44,601 nt of DNA, taken from contig JAEUHK010000029.1 in the NCBI GenBank assembly GCA_016795465.1, positions 1 through 44,601 on the forward strand. Reading direction: 5' to 3'. Position numbers and translations under genes: made by a program. The stretch is from Verrucomicrobiaceae bacterium (GTDB lineage: Bacteria; Verrucomicrobiota; Verrucomicrobiia; Verrucomicrobiales; Verrucomicrobiaceae). Below, piece after piece: positions 8,743 through 16,764 of the stretch (position 1 is the first letter of the stretch; each line of letters starts with the position of its first letter). The notes under the pieces were generated by a model, which was not told the origin of the DNA, did not search any database, and worked only from the letters and a program-made list of their open reading frames with translations.

Positions 8743-9978
8743 TCAGCCTTCCAGCGTGTGGATGAAGAGACCGGAGCGGAGCTTGGGCTCAAACCAAGTG
8801 CTCTTCGGTGGCATGATGGCATCCACATCGCTGATGGCCATGAGCTGATCGACGGTCGTCGGATACATCGAGAAGGCCACGGCGTGCTCTTTGCCGTTCA
8901 CGAGCTTTTCCAGCTCCGCGGTGCCGCGGATGCCGCCGATGAAATCAATGCGCTTGCTCGTGCGCGGGTCGTCGATGCCGAGCACGGGCTTGAGCAGACG
9001 ATCCTGCAGGATGCTCACGTCGAGCTGGTCAATGGGGCTGGCGTTGAGCGCGGGCTTCCATCCGAGCATGTACCATTGGTCTTGGAGGTACATGCAGCAC
9101 TCGCCTGGCTTGGTGGGAGACTTCACCGTCGTGGGCTTCATCGTGAAGATATCGCCCACTTTTTTGATGAAGGCTTCGCGGTCGAGGCAGTTGAGGTCTT
9201 TGACGGCGCGGTTGTAGGGCAGGATTTTCAGTTCGTTGCCGGGGAAGAGCACGCTGAGGAACCAGTTGTAGTTCTCCTGGCCGTTGTGCGCCTTGTTCGC
9301 CTCGCGGCGCATCTTGCTCACGCGAAAGGCGCTGGCGGCGCGGTGGTGACCGTCAGCCACATAGGCGCAGGGCACCTGGCTTTCAAACAGGGCGGTCAGG
9401 GAGACACAGGCACCAAGCCCCACACGCCAGACCTGATGACGCACGCCATCGGGCGCATTGATGTCGTAGATCGGCTTTTCGTTGTCGAGCACGCCTTGGA
9501 TCAGCGCGGCGATGGCCGGACGCTGGCGGTAGGTGAGGAAAATGGGGCCCGTGTTCGCATTCAGGGTGTCCACGAGACGCGTGCGGTCGTCTTCCTTATC
9601 CTGACGGGTCTTCTCGTGCTTCTTGATGACGTTTTTCTCGTAGTCTTCGGTGTGGCAGACGGTCACGAGACCGGTCTGGCTGTGCCCGGCGATGGTCTGG
9701 CGGTAAAGGTACATGCAGGGCTTGGCCTCGCGGACGAGCACGCCAGCGGACTGGAGCTTGAGGAAGTTCTCCTTGGCCTTCGCATAGACCTCGGCGGAGT
9801 AGGGATCGACTTCCGGATCAAGATCGATCTCGGCGCGGTCCACATGCAAAAGGCTGTGGGGCTTGCCCTGGGCAAGGGCGGCGGCTTCTTCACGGTTCAC
9901 CACGTCGTAGGGGACGGCGGCGACTTCGGCGGCGTGTTTCGGGGCGGGGACGAGACCTTTAAATGTGCGGATGCGCAT
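8743..9978 (-). CDS. DUF1015 family protein
   Basis: This 411-residue protein matches the DUF1015 family (SerA-linked conserved protein of unknown function). I chose the ATG ending at 9978, which gives MRIRTFKGLVPAPKHAAEVAAVPYD, the typical family N-terminus; a start 7 codons further upstream is open but unlikely. Other family hallmarks are HTEDYEKNVIKKHEKTR, DRTRLVDTLNANTGPIFLTY, YVADGHHRAASAF, and a C-terminal region ending SGLFIHTLEG. The His-rich DGHHRAA segment resembles a ParB/sulfiredoxin-like nuclease or kinase motif, so a nucleotide-dependent role is possible. In many genomes it neighbours D-3-phosphoglycerate dehydrogenase; here it does not. Confidence 0.88.
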   Translation of the reverse strand: MRIRTFKGLVPAPKHAAEVAAVPYDVVNREEAAALAQGKPHSLLHVDRAEIDLDPEVDPYSAEVYAKAKENFLKLQSAGVLVREAKPCMYLYRQTIAGHSQTGLVTVCHTEDYEKNVIKKHEKTRQDKEDDRTRLVDTLNANTGPIFLTYRQRPAIAALIQGVLDNEKPIYDINAPDGVRHQVWRVGLGACVSLTALFESQVPCAYVADGHHRAASAFRVSKMRREANKAHNGQENYNWFLSVLFPGNELKILPYNRAVKDLNCLDREAFIKKVGDIFTMKPTTVKSPTKPGECCMYLQDQWYMLGWKPALNASPIDQLDVSILQDRLLKPVLGIDDPRTSKRIDFIGGIRGTAELEKLVNGKEHAVAFSMYPTTVDQLMAISDVDAIMPPKSTWFEPKLRSGLFIHTLEG

Positions 9979-10178
9979 GACACCGCGGCGATAAAGCACG
10001 GCGGAGTCTTGTCAACCGGAGGGGGCAAAAGCCTCAGCAGAAGGTCGATGGCCGAGGCCGAGAGCGCATCCCTTGCGAAGCATTGCACCGGGATTGGCAT
10101 CCTGCGGTCTCGGGGCAAAACCGGCCCATAAGACGCGCGTAGGGCGTGTGAATCCCTTAAACCACACCCCACGACGAT
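9979..10178. other. divergent intergenic region, longest gene-free stretch in the window
   Basis: About 200 bases separate the divergent DUF1015 and DUF1501 starts, so promoters for both should lie here. I found no convincing -35/-10 pair, riboswitch, terminator or small ORF. The short stretch just ahead of DUF1501 (AATCCCTTAAACCACACCCC) has no Shine-Dalgarno sequence. Confidence 0.6.
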
Positions 10179-11513
10179 ATGAAAATGCATCCTCTTTGCT
10201 CCGGCAATCACACGAACCTCTTCGCGACCTCGCAGGGCCGACGTGATTTCCTTCAAGTCGGTGCCATGGCCGGTCTCGGCCTCACCTTGCCGGAGCTGTT
10301 CAAGGCTCAGGCAGGTCACACCGTGGCGGATGTGGCCACGTTCAAGGCCGTCGCGCAATCCGTGATTCACATCTACCTGCCGGGCGGCATGGCCCAGCAT
10401 GAATCGTGGGACCCGAAGCCCTTCGCCGCGCCGGAGTATCGCGGGCCTTTCAGCCCCATCCGTGGTGTGACGGGCGAGTATGTGGGCGAGAAGTTCACCA
10501 ACATCGCCAAGATCCTCGACAAGATGACGCTCATCCGCTCCGTCACGCATGGCGAGGCGGCGCATGAACGCGGCACGCACAACATGTTCACCGGCTACCG
10601 CCCGAGCCCGGCGATCAAGTTCCCCAGCTTCGGCTCCATCGTCTCGCATGAACAGGGCAGCCGGAACAACCTCCCGCCTTACGTCGCCATCCCGTCCGTC
10701 TTCGCGCCGGAGCAGGGCAGTGGATACATGAGCAGCGCCTACGGCCCGTTTGCCCTCGGCAGCGACCCGGCGGATGCGAATTTCACCGTGCGTGATCTCG
10801 CCGTGCCGAAGGACATCGACACGCGCCGCTTTGAGCGTCGTCGCGGCCTCCTTGCCGCGGTGGACGAGCACTTCCGTGCCTCCGAGAAATCCGATGCGCT
10901 GAGTGCGATGGATGATTTCTACAGCGCCGCCTACAAGCTCATCAGCTCGCAGCAAGCTCGCGAGGCCTTCAACCTGGCAGCCGAGCCCGCGAAGCTCCGC
11001 GATGAATACGGTCGCAATGCCGCGGGGCAGCGTTTCCTGCTCGCACGTCGCCTTGTCGAAGCCGGCACACGCATGGTGTCGGTCAATTTCGGCAGTTGGG
11101 ACCATCACTCGAACATCAAAGGCGCTTTCGAAGGGCAGGCGACGCAGTTTGACCAGGCCTTCGCCCGTCTCATCCGCGACCTCGAAGAGCGGGGCATGCT
11201 CGACAGCACGCTGGTGCTCGTCAGTTCGGAGTTCGGCCGCACGCCGAAGATCAACAGCACCAACGGCCGTGACCACTATCCCCGCGTCTTCTCGGTGGCC
11301 ATGGCTGGTGGCGGCGTGAAGAAAGGCTTCATCTACGGCAAGTCCGACGCCCTCGGCGGCGAGCCCGATGAGAACCCGGTGGGCCCCGAAGACCTCGCCA
11401 AGACGATGTACCGCCTTCTCGGCATCAACGGTGAAAAGCGCATCGTCGTCGAAAACGTGCGCCCTGTGGACATCGTGAACGGCGGTCGTATCCTCACGGA
11501 AGTCATCGCGTAG
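10179..11513 (+). CDS. Tat-exported DUF1501 protein
   Basis: A 444-residue DUF1501 protein, a family of sulfatase/alkaline-phosphatase-fold exported proteins abundant in Planctomycetes and Verrucomicrobia; no activity is established. A twin-arginine signal is present: QGRRDFLQVGAMAGLGLTLPE at residues 20-40. The start of the mature fold reads SVIHIYLPGGMAQHESWDPKP. The metal-site-like pieces are MTLIRSVTHGEAAHERGTHN, GSWDHHSNIKGAF and VSSEFGRTPKIN followed by GRDHYP. In these phyla DUF1501 is usually encoded next to a DUF1549/DUF1553 cytochrome-like partner. None is adjacent here: the upstream neighbour is divergent and the downstream one is the porin. The ATG at 10179 is followed by a second ATG two codons on. 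Confidence 0.92.
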   Translation: MKMHPLCSGNHTNLFATSQGRRDFLQVGAMAGLGLTLPELFKAQAGHTVADVATFKAVAQSVIHIYLPGGMAQHESWDPKPFAAPEYRGPFSPIRGVTGEYVGEKFTNIAKILDKMTLIRSVTHGEAAHERGTHNMFTGYRPSPAIKFPSFGSIVSHEQGSRNNLPPYVAIPSVFAPEQGSGYMSSAYGPFALGSDPADANFTVRDLAVPKDIDTRRFERRRGLLAAVDEHFRASEKSDALSAMDDFYSAAYKLISSQQAREAFNLAAEPAKLRDEYGRNAAGQRFLLARRLVEAGTRMVSVNFGSWDHHSNIKGAFEGQATQFDQAFARLIRDLEERGMLDSTLVLVSSEFGRTPKINSTNGRDHYPRVFSVAMAGGGVKKGFIYGKSDALGGEPDENPVGPEDLAKTMYRLLGINGEKRIVVENVRPVDIVNGGRILTEVIA

Positions 11514-11516
11514 GGG

Positions 11517-11565
11517 GCCTCGGCGGTTGCAGCGCGGTTGGTCGAAATTCGACCTTCAACGAGGC
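11517..11565. repeat. nested palindromes after the DUF1501 stop
   Basis: A 15-bp palindrome GGTCGAA-a-TTCGACC (11540-11554) sits inside an outer pair GCCTCG (11517-11522) and CGAGGC (11560-11565). The structure begins just after the DUF1501 stop codon. No T-run follows, so it is not a classical terminator. It may fold in RNA as a 3' stabilising element or serve as a protein-binding site. Confidence 0.4.
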
Positions 11566-11590
11566 TGAGATTGGGGCTGTAAAGACGCCA

Positions 11591-11642
11591 ATGTGACGAA
11601 AGCGTCACAGAACGCGTTTTGCTTGGGTTACAGACTTGTAAC
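11591..11642 (+). promoter_or_regulatory. paired Pho-box-like dyads ahead of the porin gene
   Basis: Two elements share the form GTKAC-N6-GTMAC: GTGAC gaaagc GTCAC (11593-11608) and GTTAC agactt GTAAC (11627-11642), 34 bases apart. Each can also be read as 7-base half-sites repeating every 11 bases: ATGTGAC-GAAA-GCGTCAC and GGGTTAC-AGAC-TTGTAAC. That is the layout of the enteric Pho box CTGTCAT-AAAT-CTGTCAY. The second copy ends 19 bases before the porin ATG (11662). Since the gene product resembles phosphate-selective porins, a PhoB-type response regulator is the natural candidate. The regulator is inferred; only the repeats are seen. Confidence 0.5.
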
Positions 11643-11661
11643 AGAGAGAGTCTCGCATCCC

Positions 11662-12869
11662 ATGACTCCACTCGCTTTATCGCGCCAACTCCGCTGTCTC
11701 GCATTGACCGCTTCCTGCTTGCTCTCGTTCCTGGGAGTCGAATCACAGGCCAAGTCTCCGGACCTCTCGGTCGCAGTGGCTGCACCGGCACCGCAAAATC
11801 TGGGGGAGATGCTGGAGAACCTGGGCCGCATCTACTCCGACAAAAACAACCCGATCGTGCAGGAGTTCTGGCTGCTGGGCCGCTACCATGGCCAGCAGCA
11901 CTGGACGGATGGCAGCAACGGTCAGTATGAGGAAAGCTTTGAAAACCGCCGTCTGCGCATGGGCTTTCAGGGTAGGTTCTTCAATAAGCTCACGCTGCAT
12001 GCCCAGATGGTCAGCGGCACGGACTTGGAGCCCTTTTACAACGGCTTCACCGAGCTGTGGGCGCAGTGGTCGTTCAGTGATGCGCTCAACTTCACCGTGG
12101 GGCAGCAGAAACATCGTTTTACCCAGACCGAAACGTTTCCAGCCGCTACATCAATTACCTCGAGCGCTCGATGCTGACGAACATGTTTGCCCTCGACTAC
12201 ACCCCTGCGGTGACGATCAGCGGCAAGATCGGGGCGTTTAACTACTACACCGGCGTGTTTTCGAACGCCACGGGCCCCAGCATGGGGAATGCGTTCACGA
12301 AGTTCAACTCCGGTTGGAGCTACATCGCTTCCGCCACATGGGATTTTGGCAAGAAGCTGGGCACCGACGCCTCAGCCCTCAACCTCTGCTACCTCTATTC
12401 TGACCTCGATGCGCAGGCTACGAACATGAACCGCTTTGTGAACGGCCTCTCGGCGGCGTTCATGGTCACCGACGGCCCCTTGTCACTCGTGACCGAGGCC
12501 ACCTCAGGCCTCGGGGGGGCTCGCGGCAGTGTGCACGGGATCAATCTCCAGCCCGGCGTGTTCTTGACGGACAAACTGCAACTCGTGGGGCGTTACCAAT
12601 ACGCCGTGGCTCAGGATACCGGCGGCATCCGCGCCCAGCGCCGCTACGAGCGGAATGTGGGCCTGAACAACGGCACGACCTATCAGGCCGGCTACCTGGG
12701 GCTGAACTACTACATCGCCAAGCATCGCATCAAATTGATGAGCGGGGTGGAGTACTCCCGTCTCGACAACCGGGACTGCTGGACGGGCTCGGTGGCCTTC
12801 CGCTTCTTCTTTGGCCCGCACTCGAAGGGCCCGTTCCCGATGGCGCAGACCCTCGAAGGTGTCTGGTGA
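11662..12869 (+). pseudogene. phosphate-selective-porin-like outer-membrane protein, interrupted by a -1 frameshift
   Basis: Two reading frames together make one porin of about 402 residues. The first (start 11662) has a signal peptide (LTASCLLSFLGVESQA) and strands such as FWLLGRYHGQQHWTDG and ENRRLRMGFQGRFFNKLTLH, then GQQKHRF. It ends at a stop at 12175-12177. The second frame is open from before 12138 (SSRYINYLERSMLTNMFALD) to 12869 and finishes with VEYSRLDN and VAFRFFFGP, typical of a closing beta-strand. The join lies near 12133-12138, where one base appears to be missing; restoring it would give TETVSSRY. No slippery heptamer is present, so programmed frameshifting is unlikely. Either the gene is recently inactivated or the read is wrong. 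OprO/OprP-like assignment is from overall pattern and is moderately sure. Confidence 0.8.
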
Positions 12870-12921
12870 GCCGCATGAATCTCGGCTGGCAAGCTGACGG
12901 ATTCAGGTCAGAGATGGTGCC

Positions 12922-13386
12922 ATGAGTCTCCACCAGCCCCGCATCGAGGTCACCATTGGCAACCAGTGCCTGCGCTTGTTCGATGGCAGCACGGTCGTGC
13001 GAGAATGGCCGTGCAGCACGTCGAGGTTCGGCATCGGCTTCACCGAGGGTAGCAACAAGACGCCGCTGGGCAGCTTCGTCGTCAAAGAGAAGCACGGCGG
13101 GGGCGCGGAGAGCGGCACCATCTTTAAAAGCCGGAAGGCGGTCGGCTTGTGGCAGCCGGGCATGGACATCACGAGTGACTTTGTGCTCACCCGCATCCTC
13201 TGGCTGCATGGCCTGGAGCCGCGGAATGCGAACACCTTCCAGCGCTACATCTACATTCACGGCACGAACGACGAAAAAGGCATCGGCAGGCCCGGCAGCC
13301 ATGGCTGTGTGCGCCTGAAGAACCGCGATGTGATCGAGCTCTTCGACCTCGTGCCGGTGGGCACACAGGTGTGGATCGGTGAGTGA
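12922..13386 (+). CDS. L,D-transpeptidase (YkuD) domain protein without signal peptide
   Basis: A 154-residue protein consisting of a single YkuD catalytic domain. These enzymes form 3-3 crosslinks in peptidoglycan or attach proteins to it through a Cys nucleophile. The signature runs from His113 ([15 protein letters not shown]) through Ser126-His127-Gly128-Cys129-Val130-Arg131 (SHGCVRLKN), with Cys129 as the nucleophile. N-terminal strands [14 protein letters not shown] and [12 protein letters not shown] match the fold. No export signal is visible: the start at 12922 ([11 protein letters not shown]) leads straight into the domain. That is odd for a periplasmic enzyme. A terminator-like hairpin lies 34 bases after the stop. 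Confidence 0.9.
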   Translation: MSLHQPRIEVTIGNQCLRLFDGSTVVREWPCSTSRFGIGFTEGSNKTPLGSFVVKEKHGGGAESGTIFKSRKAVGLWQPGMDITSDFVLTRILWLHGLEPRNANTFQRYIYIHGTNDEKGIGRPGSHGCVRLKNRDVIELFDLVPVGTQVWIGE

Positions 13387-13419
13387 CAAAAACGTCTCAC
13401 GGGAAGCGGTGAAAGCCTT

Positions 13420-13441
13420 GCCCGGACTCGCGGGCCTTTTT
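13420..13441 (+). terminator. probable rho-independent terminator after the L,D-transpeptidase gene
   Basis: GCCCG-gactcg-CGGGC forms a 5-bp GC stem followed by CTTTTT. It lies 34 bases past the stop codon and directly before the first plausible ATG of the next gene (13442 or 13457). This argues against the GTG start at 13379 for that gene. Confidence 0.5.
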
Positions 13442-13456
13442 ATGATTGGCGATTCC

Positions 13457-14185
13457 ATGCCAGAAGCCCCTAAACAACCCCATCCGCTCGGCGATCTGCT
13501 CCTCACTGTCGTGCTGCCCTCGCTCGTGCTTGAGTATCTCAGCAAGCCGGAACGACTGGGCCCCGCCTGGGCGCTCGTCGTGGCGTTGCTGATGCCGCTG
13601 GGCTTCGGCGTGTGGTGCTTCATGCAGAAGCGTGGGCTGAACTTCTTTTCGATCTTCGGCCTCATCGCGGTCATCGTGACAGGCGGGCTGGGTCTGCTGA
13701 AGCTCGACCCGGTTTGGTTCGCGGCGAAAGAAGCGGCGTTTCCGATGTTTCTCGGGCTGGCCTTCCCGCTCAGTTTTCGGTGGGGGCGACCGCTGGTGTC
13801 GGAACTGCTGCTTAATCCGCAGGTCATCAATGTCCCTCTCATCAACAAGTCTCTCGACACGCCGGAGAAGATGCTCGGCTTCCAGGCACTCATGAGTCGT
13901 GCTTCGTGGGGTATGGCGCTGACCATGCTGGGCAGCGCGGTGGCGAATTTTGCGCTCGCGTGGTATCTGCTGAACGGCAAGCTGCCCGGCAGCGAGGATT
14001 ACACGAAGGCCATCGGTCGGCTGAACTGGGTGAGCTTCATCGTCATCGGTATCCCGCTGGTGGCCGCGACGATGGCGCTGCTCTTCTGGATGATGCGTGG
14101 CATCTCCACGCTGACGGGACTGGAGCGTGATGATTTCATGAATGGCGGCCAAACGGTGCGTCGGCAGGTGAGCAACCCGCCGTGA
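13457..14185 (+). CDS. VC0807-like multi-pass membrane protein
   Basis: A polytopic inner-membrane protein of 242 residues from the ATG at 13457 (MPEAPKQPHPLGD). An ATG at 13442 and a GTG at 13379 are also in frame, but the GTG would lie before a terminator-like hairpin. Hydrophobic segments appear at LLLTVVLPSLVLEYL, AWALVVALLMPLGFGVW, FFSIFGLIAVIVTGGLGLL, AAFPMFLGLAFPLSF, MALTMLGSAVANFALAWYLL and FIVIGIPLVAATMALLFWMM. The arrangement, with LEYLSKPERLGP after the first segment, fits the VC0807 family, distant relatives of the septation protein YciB. Function is not established. I am fairly sure of the membrane topology and less sure of the family. Confidence 0.7.
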   Translation: MPEAPKQPHPLGDLLLTVVLPSLVLEYLSKPERLGPAWALVVALLMPLGFGVWCFMQKRGLNFFSIFGLIAVIVTGGLGLLKLDPVWFAAKEAAFPMFLGLAFPLSFRWGRPLVSELLLNPQVINVPLINKSLDTPEKMLGFQALMSRASWGMALTMLGSAVANFALAWYLLNGKLPGSEDYTKAIGRLNWVSFIVIGIPLVAATMALLFWMMRGISTLTGLERDDFMNGGQTVRRQVSNPP

Positions 14186-14248
14186 GGGGCAAAAAAGAGC
14201 GTTTCACGCAGAAGAATGAGGCGCAGCGGGACGATTCTACCGCCCGCC

Positions 14249-16741
14249 ATGATGAAATCTGCTCTCCTGCTCCCGTTCCTGCTCGCCGCGCCGCTTTCGG
14301 CTGCCGAGGTTTTTGAAGCCGCGCTTGGTCGCGAGACCGAGCTGCCGAAAGGCAAGGAGGCCGATGGCATCCTCGGCGACTTCGTTTTGCGCAGTGACAA
14401 GGTGGAGGCGCTCATTTCGCAAAACGCTCCGAACCGTCGCGCCAACATGAGCACCTTCTACGGCGAGGATGGCGTCACCCCCGGTGCGATGTATGACCTC
14501 ACGCTTCGGGGAGCAAACAACGATCAACTCGTGATCTACAGTCCCTGCGGTCATGGCCATGTCAGCTATGTGAAGATCGCGAACGTGAAGGAGGAAGGCA
14601 GCGCCGCGGTGGAGTCCGTGACGACGGCGGCAAAGAACGGCGGCGTCTTCAAACGCCACGAATACCGCGTCAAAGATGGCGTGCAGGGCATCTTCATCAC
14701 GACGGTGCTGCGCAATGAGACCGACAAGCCGCAGAAGACCTTCACCAAAGACGACTTCACCCGTTTCGACAGCACTGGCACCACCTCGGACGGCATTCGC
14801 TGGGCGGATGCGATCAATCCGGCGCACAGGTGCGGCTATGCCTTTGCCACGCTGAGTGTCAGCGGCATCGACAAAGTGGCCGACACGCTCGAATTGCAGC
14901 CGAAGCAGGAGGTCGTCATCTCACGCTTCTTTGCCGTCGGCACCTCGCCCGCCCAGGCGGTGGGTGAAGTGCGTGCGGTGAAGGGTGACAAGGTCACTCT
15001 CGTGAGCGGACAGGTCACCGGCGAAGATGGCAAAGGAGTCGCCACAGCCTCGATCCTCGTTCCCGAGGGAAAAAACACGATTCCTGGCTACCCGGATGCC
15101 GAGGGCAAATTCAGCCTGAAACTTCCTGCGAACATCACCGAGCTTCAAATCACCGATTTGGGCCGTCCGGATGCCAAAATCAGCACCGCGGCACCGAAAG
15201 CAGTCTTGAAAGACGCCGCCGGCATCCGCTTTGCCATCACGGGCGAGGATGGCAAGCCGCTGCCATGCAAAGCGCACTTCGCGCCGCTCGATGAAAAGGC
15301 CCCGAAGCTCGATCTCGGGCCGAAGTGGCGTGCGCATGGCTGCGTGGACCAGTATCACAGCGAGAACGGCCACTTCACGCAGCAGCTCCCGCCGGGCAAA
15401 TACCATGTCGTGGTGGTTCGCGGGCCTGAATACAGCCATATCGCCAAGGACATCACCATTGATGCGGGCAAGATCGTCGAGTTCAAAGGCACGCTGAGGC
15501 GCCTCGTGGACTCGAAAGGCTGGATCAGTGCCGACTTCCATAATCACAGCACGCCCAGCGGTGACAACGTCTGCGACACCGACGGACGTCTCATCAACAT
15601 CGCGGCGGAGCATTTGGAGTTCACGCCCACCACCGAGCACAACCGCCTTTATGATTGGGAGCCCACGATCAAGGCTCTCGGCCTCGAAAACCACATCAAG
15701 ACCGTCAAAGGCATGGAGCTCACCGGCAGCCGCCAGCACTTCAATGCCTTCCCCTTCGAGCCGGAGCCGCTCAAACAGGACGGTGGTGCTCCCGTTTGGA
15801 ATGATGATCCTCGCATCACGGCGCTCACGCTGCGCCGCTGGCAGGGCGAGCGGGCAGATCGCTGGATTCAGTTCAATCATCCCGATCTCGCGAACATGTT
15901 TGTGGACCGTGACAGTGATGGCGTGCGTGACGGCGGCTTTGTCGGTGTTGGCGACATGATCGACGGATCGGAAAGCCAGAACGGCCCCGGCACCAACATC
16001 CTCGCCGAGGCTCCCTTCAACGTCTCCCGCGCCGCAGGATCGCTCGCGGCGAAAGTCAGCCAGAATCGCGAGTTCATCTGGCGTCAGCTTTTGAACCAAG
16101 GCCTGCGTGTCACCGCCGTCGGCGTGGCGGATGCGCACAGTGTGTATGGCAACGGTGTCGGCTGCTGGCGCTGCTACCTGCCTTCGACTACCGACGAGCC
16201 GGCGAAGATCGACTGGGCGGAGCTCTCACCGCATGCGAAGGCCGGCCACATCGTGGTGAGCACCGGCCCCTTCCTCGAAGTGACCACGCAGAATGGCAAA
16301 ATCGCCGGCGATGATGATCGCTGCACCGGCGGCATCGATTTGAACGTTCGCGTGCAATGCACCGACTGGATGGACATCGACCGCGTGCAGGTGCTGGTGA
16401 ACTCCCGTCCCGATCCGAAACTCAATTTCACCCGCCAGAGCCATCCGCAGATGTTCAAGGAGGGTGTGGTGAAGTTCGCCGAGAAGATTCATGTGCCGCT
16501 GCAGCATGATGCGCATCTCATCGTGGTCGTGCTCGATGAGGACGGCGATGAAAAGATCGGTTTTGGCACCAGCGACTACGCCAAGATGCGTCCCTGCGCC
16601 TACAACAACCCCATCTACGTCGATGCCGATGGCCACGGCTTCACGCCGAATGGCGACACGCTCGGCTTTGACCTGCCCGTGGGTGGTTTGAATGCCGATA
16701 AAGCGCGTGCGCAGCTTGAGCGTGCGGGCCTGGCCAAGTAG
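14249..16741 (+). CDS. secreted CehA/McbA-type PHP-domain metallohydrolase
   Basis: An 830-residue exported protein. The start at 14249 gives MMKSALLLPFLLAAPLSAAE, a clear signal peptide. The N-terminal half (about residues 20-410) is beta-rich and includes a carboxypeptidase-regulatory-like segment (VTGEDGKGVATASILVPEG, then PGYPDAEGKFSLKLPANIT). The C-terminal half is a PHP-type metal-dependent domain opening with GWISADFHNHSTPSGDN, then AAEHLEFTPTTEHNRLYDW, WIQFNHPDLANMF and VGVADAHSVYGNGVG. These His/Asp clusters match CehA/McbA family metal sites. Related proteins hydrolyse carbamates or phosphoesters, but this one's substrate is unknown. The adaptor gene starts 23 bases later, so the two may be co-transcribed. 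Confidence 0.85.
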   Translation: MMKSALLLPFLLAAPLSAAEVFEAALGRETELPKGKEADGILGDFVLRSDKVEALISQNAPNRRANMSTFYGEDGVTPGAMYDLTLRGANNDQLVIYSPCGHGHVSYVKIANVKEEGSAAVESVTTAAKNGGVFKRHEYRVKDGVQGIFITTVLRNETDKPQKTFTKDDFTRFDSTGTTSDGIRWADAINPAHRCGYAFATLSVSGIDKVADTLELQPKQEVVISRFFAVGTSPAQAVGEVRAVKGDKVTLVSGQVTGEDGKGVATASILVPEGKNTIPGYPDAEGKFSLKLPANITELQITDLGRPDAKISTAAPKAVLKDAAGIRFAITGEDGKPLPCKAHFAPLDEKAPKLDLGPKWRAHGCVDQYHSENGHFTQQLPPGKYHVVVVRGPEYSHIAKDITIDAGKIVEFKGTLRRLVDSKGWISADFHNHSTPSGDNVCDTDGRLINIAAEHLEFTPTTEHNRLYDWEPTIKALGLENHIKTVKGMELTGSRQHFNAFPFEPEPLKQDGGAPVWNDDPRITALTLRRWQGERADRWIQFNHPDLANMFVDRDSDGVRDGGFVGVGDMIDGSESQNGPGTNILAEAPFNVSRAAGSLAAKVSQNREFIWRQLLNQGLRVTAVGVADAHSVYGNGVGCWRCYLPSTTDEPAKIDWAELSPHAKAGHIVVSTGPFLEVTTQNGKIAGDDDRCTGGIDLNVRVQCTDWMDIDRVQVLVNSRPDPKLNFTRQSHPQMFKEGVVKFAEKIHVPLQHDAHLIVVVLDEDGDEKIGFGTSDYAKMRPCAYNNPIYVDADGHGFTPNGDTLGFDLPVGGLNADKARAQLERAGLAK

Positions 16742-16764
16742 AAGGAGCTTTTACCGCCTCCTGC

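Noticed and set aside
12130..12145. Programmed -1 frameshifting in the porin gene
   Set aside because: The overlap contains no X-XXY-YYZ slippery heptamer and no strong downstream structure next to it; a plain one-base deletion explains the frames better.
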